Source: Hedera helix
Lineage: Eukaryota > Streptophyta > Magnoliopsida > Apiales > Araliaceae
Direction of reading: 5' to 3'
Length of the DNA: 64,000 nt
NCBI GenBank assembly: GCA_947179155.2
Contig: OX359281.1
Location: 41,389,467-41,453,466 of the forward strand
Part shown: positions 60,401 to 64,000 of the stretch, piece after piece
Numbering within the stretch: the stretch's first letter is position 1
Layout: every line of letters begins with the position of its first letter
Translations under genes and position numbers: made by a program
Notes under the pieces: generated by a model
What the model saw: only the letters and a program-made list of their open reading frames with translations
What the model was told of the DNA's origin: nothing
Databases searched by the model: none

Positions 60401-62999
60401 CTTGGTGGAATACCTCATAAATAATATTGAAAACTGGTACTGAAAATTGACCTCAAATTAGTATACTATTCTAGTTCATAGAATTTACACAACTCTCATC
60501 AAAGATTAGCTTGCCCTTGAACCCCATGAAAGTTAACAAAGTTACTTTAATTAAACTCAAATTAATATTCTAATTCCTGAGTAACAATTTATGATAGAAG
60601 TCATAAGAGTGAAGGTAGATTTTACTCGAATCTTGGACGCATAATCCCATTAAAAGAAAATGGCATTTCACACATTTAATATGCGTAGATGGTCTCCAAA
60701 ACTCTAGGTCATGTTTATTTGCAAGGATTGTAATCTCAAGACTATATTCCCATAAATTATAATTCCAAAACTATTAATCTTAGGATTAAATAATCCTAAT
60801 CACATGTTTATTTTTAATAGGATTTTTTTATAGGACAACCTAAAATAATCCCATTTTATGTTTGTTTTGTCTAAAGATTATTTAAAGAATTGGATAAAAA
60901 CTTACTGTTGGGACTTACCACTAATAACAAAGAGATCATATTCTCAATATTTTGAGTATAGATGGATAGAATAAGATATATCGGTCATTTTAAATAAATA
61001 TAAAGGTTAATTTTATCCACGATTTTTTAATCTCAAATGGTAGATATTATAATACTTGGTTGATCATAGTATTAAATAGCCCCCCTTTCAAGTCATTTTA
61101 TTATCCCGGGACCAATAGTCCCAAGTCTATTTTTTAAAACAAACAAGGGACTTGAGATTAATAGTTTAATCCCAAGTGTTATCCTTGCAAACAAATATTT
61201 TGTCTAAAGAAACCAAAGTCTCCAACCAATTCATAAACCCGAAAACAAATTTTCATTAATCCTCTGTTGCATTAAAACTTATGACAAAAGTCCCCTTAAT
61301 ACAACCTAAATTCTAGTACCAAAGACTGAATTAAATCACACCAAGATATTTAGAAAGAATTGTTATTAAACTTCTTATATCAACTCTAATATTTACTGGA
61401 AGGTGTTAAAAAGGTTCTCAATTAGCAAAGCATAAACCCCTAGTTCAGCCAAAAAGTTACCCACCAATTCACAACTTGACGTCAAATTACCCGTTATTCT
61501 CAAATGGGCTCTAACTTATCAAAAATTTCAATTCAATTTCACCTAAATTTTAGTATGCTTGATTTTATATAAACCAATACACTAGTAAATCTTTATCAGG
61601 TGTCAAACTTTTAGCAATCATTAAAACAAAGTTTGAAAGCAAGATCACATGAATTAAATTGAAATTCATAGGAATTTTGAAATGGCTTTCCAATTCTACA
61701 TAAAGCTTAGTTGGCTCCTAAATTTGTGGATATGTACTTTCAATGAAACCATATTCTGGTATCACGCAATATAATCGACACTAATACGGAAATCTCAAAA
61801 GGTATTTAGTCGTTTACATATAATAAAATCAACACTAGCTCCACTACATACTCGTCGTAATTACCATATGGTTATAACTGATCCTAAAATTCCTTCAATT
61901 TAACTTGAAATCTCGAACCAAATATGGTTAACTAGCAAAAATAACTCCAGTACCAAACAATAACACCACAACGAATTCTCAAGAAATTTCACAGCTTAAC
62001 CACTACCCAACCAAAAAAACAATTTGTAATTCTAACATTCATAAAACTAAACAGAAATTCAGAATGATGAGCCTCATGATTATGAATCCCAATATTCAAA
62101 TTCACTCCAATTTTCCAGAAAATTATCAGCAGACTGATAAATTCTTACAGAGGTGACTAGAAGAAAACAAAATTCTAATACCCATGGCCATTGGCAATTG
62201 AGGAATGGGTACCTATATTTTAGGTGAAATTTAATAAGAGTGACTGTATACAACAATTTATGCCTGAAAAACATATTGGCAGTTGAATTTTGACAGAGTT
62301 ATCTACAATGGAAACAAATATCAATTCCTAAAAATTAAACATGAAATTCTCAGAAATTTTGAAATGAGCTCTTATATATTAGGTAAAATTTAGTAAGAAT
62401 GACTGGTAATTATGCCCGAAAAACAAGTGTGTTGAATTTTACAGAATTATCTACAGTGGCAACAACATTCTCATATCAATTCATAAAAAATCAAACACGA
62501 AATTCCGAAATGGGTACTCATTTCATGGAAAAATACCTTCAATAAACCCGGAAAACTGAGTCAAAAAGGCATTGATCTGGTCCCTATAGATGTATCCAAC
62601 AGTCCCGAATCCACCCACAACACTCACAAGCAACAGCCCAGCTAAAATAGTCCCTTTAACAGCAGTCCCCTCTTCCAACCCTCCATCATCACCACCACTA
62701 CTTTCGCTGCCATCTTCATCGCCTTTCGGGTCCAAATTCAGGAGCCTCCGGAGGCTCTGTGGGGCGTTATTCGGACTCTTTCGAAGGGTCTGTTGCTGTT
62801 TTTTGGTTTCTTTGAGAGATGAGCATGGTTTGACGAAGTGGAAGCGCTTGGGTCTGAAACTGAAGAGGAATGAAGAACAGGAAAATGAAAAAGAAGAAGG
62901 AGTTGAAGTGTAGAGAGAAAAGTGAAAGCTTGGTCTGAGGGGTTGGAGAGGGGAGGAGGAGGAGAGGCACGGGGGCCTCACACTCGCAGGGAGGCGCAT
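56447..62999 (-). CDS. Plastid-targeted VTT/DedA-family membrane protein
   Basis: Seven coding exons on the minus strand: 62999-62537, 59307-59255, 58991-58899, 58810-58587, 57716-57650, 56723-56613 and 56470-56447. All junctions are GT-AG and in phase; they give 344 residues. Residues 1-70 are Ser-rich and basic with few acids, a chloroplast transit peptide. A membrane segment follows at about 114-138 (GTILAGLLLVSVVGGFGTVG). The VTT (SNARE-associated Golgi/DedA) domain spans about 155-300: GPAGYALFVAVYAGLE, AIPLTMSAGLLFGPVTGTVL, the RLSPLLPFSLGNYLYGLTSV core, and WLGMLPGTWAYVSAGAFGRA. A last membrane helix lies near 315-336, and the protein ends DAVKDIE. The domain order and length match Arabidopsis At1g22850 as I recall it. 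VTT proteins are linked to lipid scrambling and membrane organisation; a plastid role here is inferred. Intron 1 (3.2 kb) holds two MITEs. Confidence 0.95.
59924..60180. mobile_element. Stowaway-like MITE in intron 1 of the VTT gene
   Basis: Left end CTACTTCCTTTGTCCTCAAA and right end, reversed, TACTCTTTCCGTCCTCAAAA share TCCTCAAAAGGAT; both ends abut TA. About 255 bp. Near the right side a shorter internal copy of the terminal motif appears (CCATTCTTTTGAAGACAAA). Confidence 0.75.
60712..61197. mobile_element. MITE-like inverted-repeat element in intron 1 of the VTT gene
   Basis: About 485 bp. The left end reads TGTTTATTTGCAAGGATTGT; the right end, reversed, reads ATATTTGTTTGCAAGGATAA. Both are followed inward by sequences like GGGATTAAACTATTAATC. 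A TIR-type element of undetermined superfamily; the target duplication is not clear. Confidence 0.6.
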
Positions 63000-64000
63000 T
63001 TTATGTCGTGCTGGATAAGAGCTTGGTGTTCTTCTTTTATCGGTAAGACTTGTGCATTTGTGCGTTTTCTATTTTTTTTCCCTTTTTTTTTATTTTTTGT
63101 GTGTGGGCGTGTAATAACACACAAAATTAAATATTATATTTATTTTAATTAGTAAATAAAATATAACATAAATTTTAATATTATATCTTATTTTTAAATA
63201 ATTAAAATAAATATAATGGTTAAATATTATATAATTATATTTAATCAGCACGTCTAGTAGAAATTAAATTAGATAAATCCTTAAAGATTGACGATCATTT
63301 AATAGGGGGTGGAAAATGAGTTACTAGTATTTTTACTGCAAACACCAAAAAAGGCAAAAATTAAGTCTTTTCATTTTTTTCCTCTTAATTTCTTCAGTTT
63401 TCTAAACTTACTACCATTAAATAAATTATCTTCTCTCTCCGTTCCTTATAAACTCTTAATTACTATGCAATGAGTTTTTAATAATGACTTTAAATAAAAA
63501 AATTACATACATGTACCAAAATTACTAATCTTTTATACTATACGGGGAGAAAGTGGTTAGTAACGAATAAGTTATATAATAAAATAATAATAAACAAGAT
63601 TAAACTCCTCACTTTTTATATCGTTCTCTCTATTTTTTTTTTATTTCAAATATTAATTTACGCCGTATCACATGTAGAAAACCAAGTTGAAAAAGAATAA
63701 AAATATAACTAAAGGAATAACTTAATAGGTGTTAAATAAACTAAGTATAAAAAATTGAAAATTTTCAACCTTACTCACAAATTTTATCCGATATACTTAC
63801 TCGCAGAAAGAACAAAGGAATGCGACTTTACTTTTAATTATTAAGATGAATATAGTATGATCATATTTTTTTATTTTTTCTACTGATAAATTTTGTGAGT
63901 AAATATGAAAGTGTAATTTCGTGTACGTGCACACCTAGAGAGGGGGGTGAATAGGTGTCTAAACCAAAAGTGATCTGTAATGGCAAATTTTAAATTTCTT
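63000..64000. other. Upstream region of the VTT gene
   Basis: Very AT-rich sequence upstream of the minus-strand start at 62999; it should hold that gene's promoter. At 63925-63955 the motif CACCTAGAGAGGGGGGTGAA TAGG occurs, a sequence I associate with dispersed plant retroelements, running off the window edge. No gene seen. Confidence 0.4.

Noticed and set aside
62590..62913. 107-codon plus-strand open frame
   Set aside because: It is the antisense of the VTT exon 1, which has a clear transit peptide and family match.

Overview
The window is nuclear DNA from a flowering plant, most likely a eudicot. Evidence: genes split by GT-AG introns, AT-rich intergenic DNA dense in MITEs and LTR/LINE relics, a chloroplast-targeted protein, two nuclear-encoded mitoribosomal proteins and a plant gravitropism gene. 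The species cannot be fixed from the sequence. No bacterial operon, CRISPR array, rRNA or credible tRNA gene was seen.

Layout. 1-10.3 kb is a compact gene block: a GCK-domain (twin CX9C) protein on the minus strand (2075-2596), mitochondrial ribosomal protein bL32m on the minus strand (three coding exons, 4558-6440), and mitochondrial ribosomal protein mS23 on the plus strand (four coding exons, 7925-10251). bL32m and mS23 are divergently arranged, and a cluster of five TGGGCY site II-type elements lies upstream of mS23. 10.3-26 kb is a transposon nest with three layers: (i) two diverged ~2 kb direct repeats; (ii) a 628-bp hAT-type MITE (8-bp target duplication CATATAAG) inside the second repeat; (iii) a 10,134-bp Ty3/Gypsy element inside the MITE, with 5-bp target duplication ATAAA and two 2,938-bp LTRs that differ at only about five positions. 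That element has an intact protease-RT-RNase H-integrase-chromodomain ORF. Where gag should be it has a 206-residue ORF with no recognisable gag or zinc-knuckle signature.

27.2-50.6 kb is one large gene of 21 coding exons encoding a 931-residue SHOOT GRAVITROPISM 2 (SGR2) orthologue, a DDHD-domain phospholipase A1-like protein. I resolved every exon with phase-consistent GT-AG junctions. Its introns carry a 1.1-kb hAT-like element with a near-perfect 8-bp duplication, LTR and LINE relics, a microRNA-like foldback, long (TA)n tracts and three 16-19 bp G or C homopolymers. 52.6-55.2 kb is a decayed LINE 3' half split by a 553-bp hAT MITE (duplication ATCACAGC). 56.4-63.0 kb is a minus-strand, seven-exon gene for a 344-residue plastid-targeted VTT/DedA (SNARE-associated Golgi family) membrane protein, with two MITEs in its first intron.

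The genes do not form one pathway. The notable functional pair is bL32m/mS23, both mitoribosomal. The most unusual item is the very young, apparently gag-less Gypsy element; next is the inverted-repeat foldback inside an SGR2 intron.
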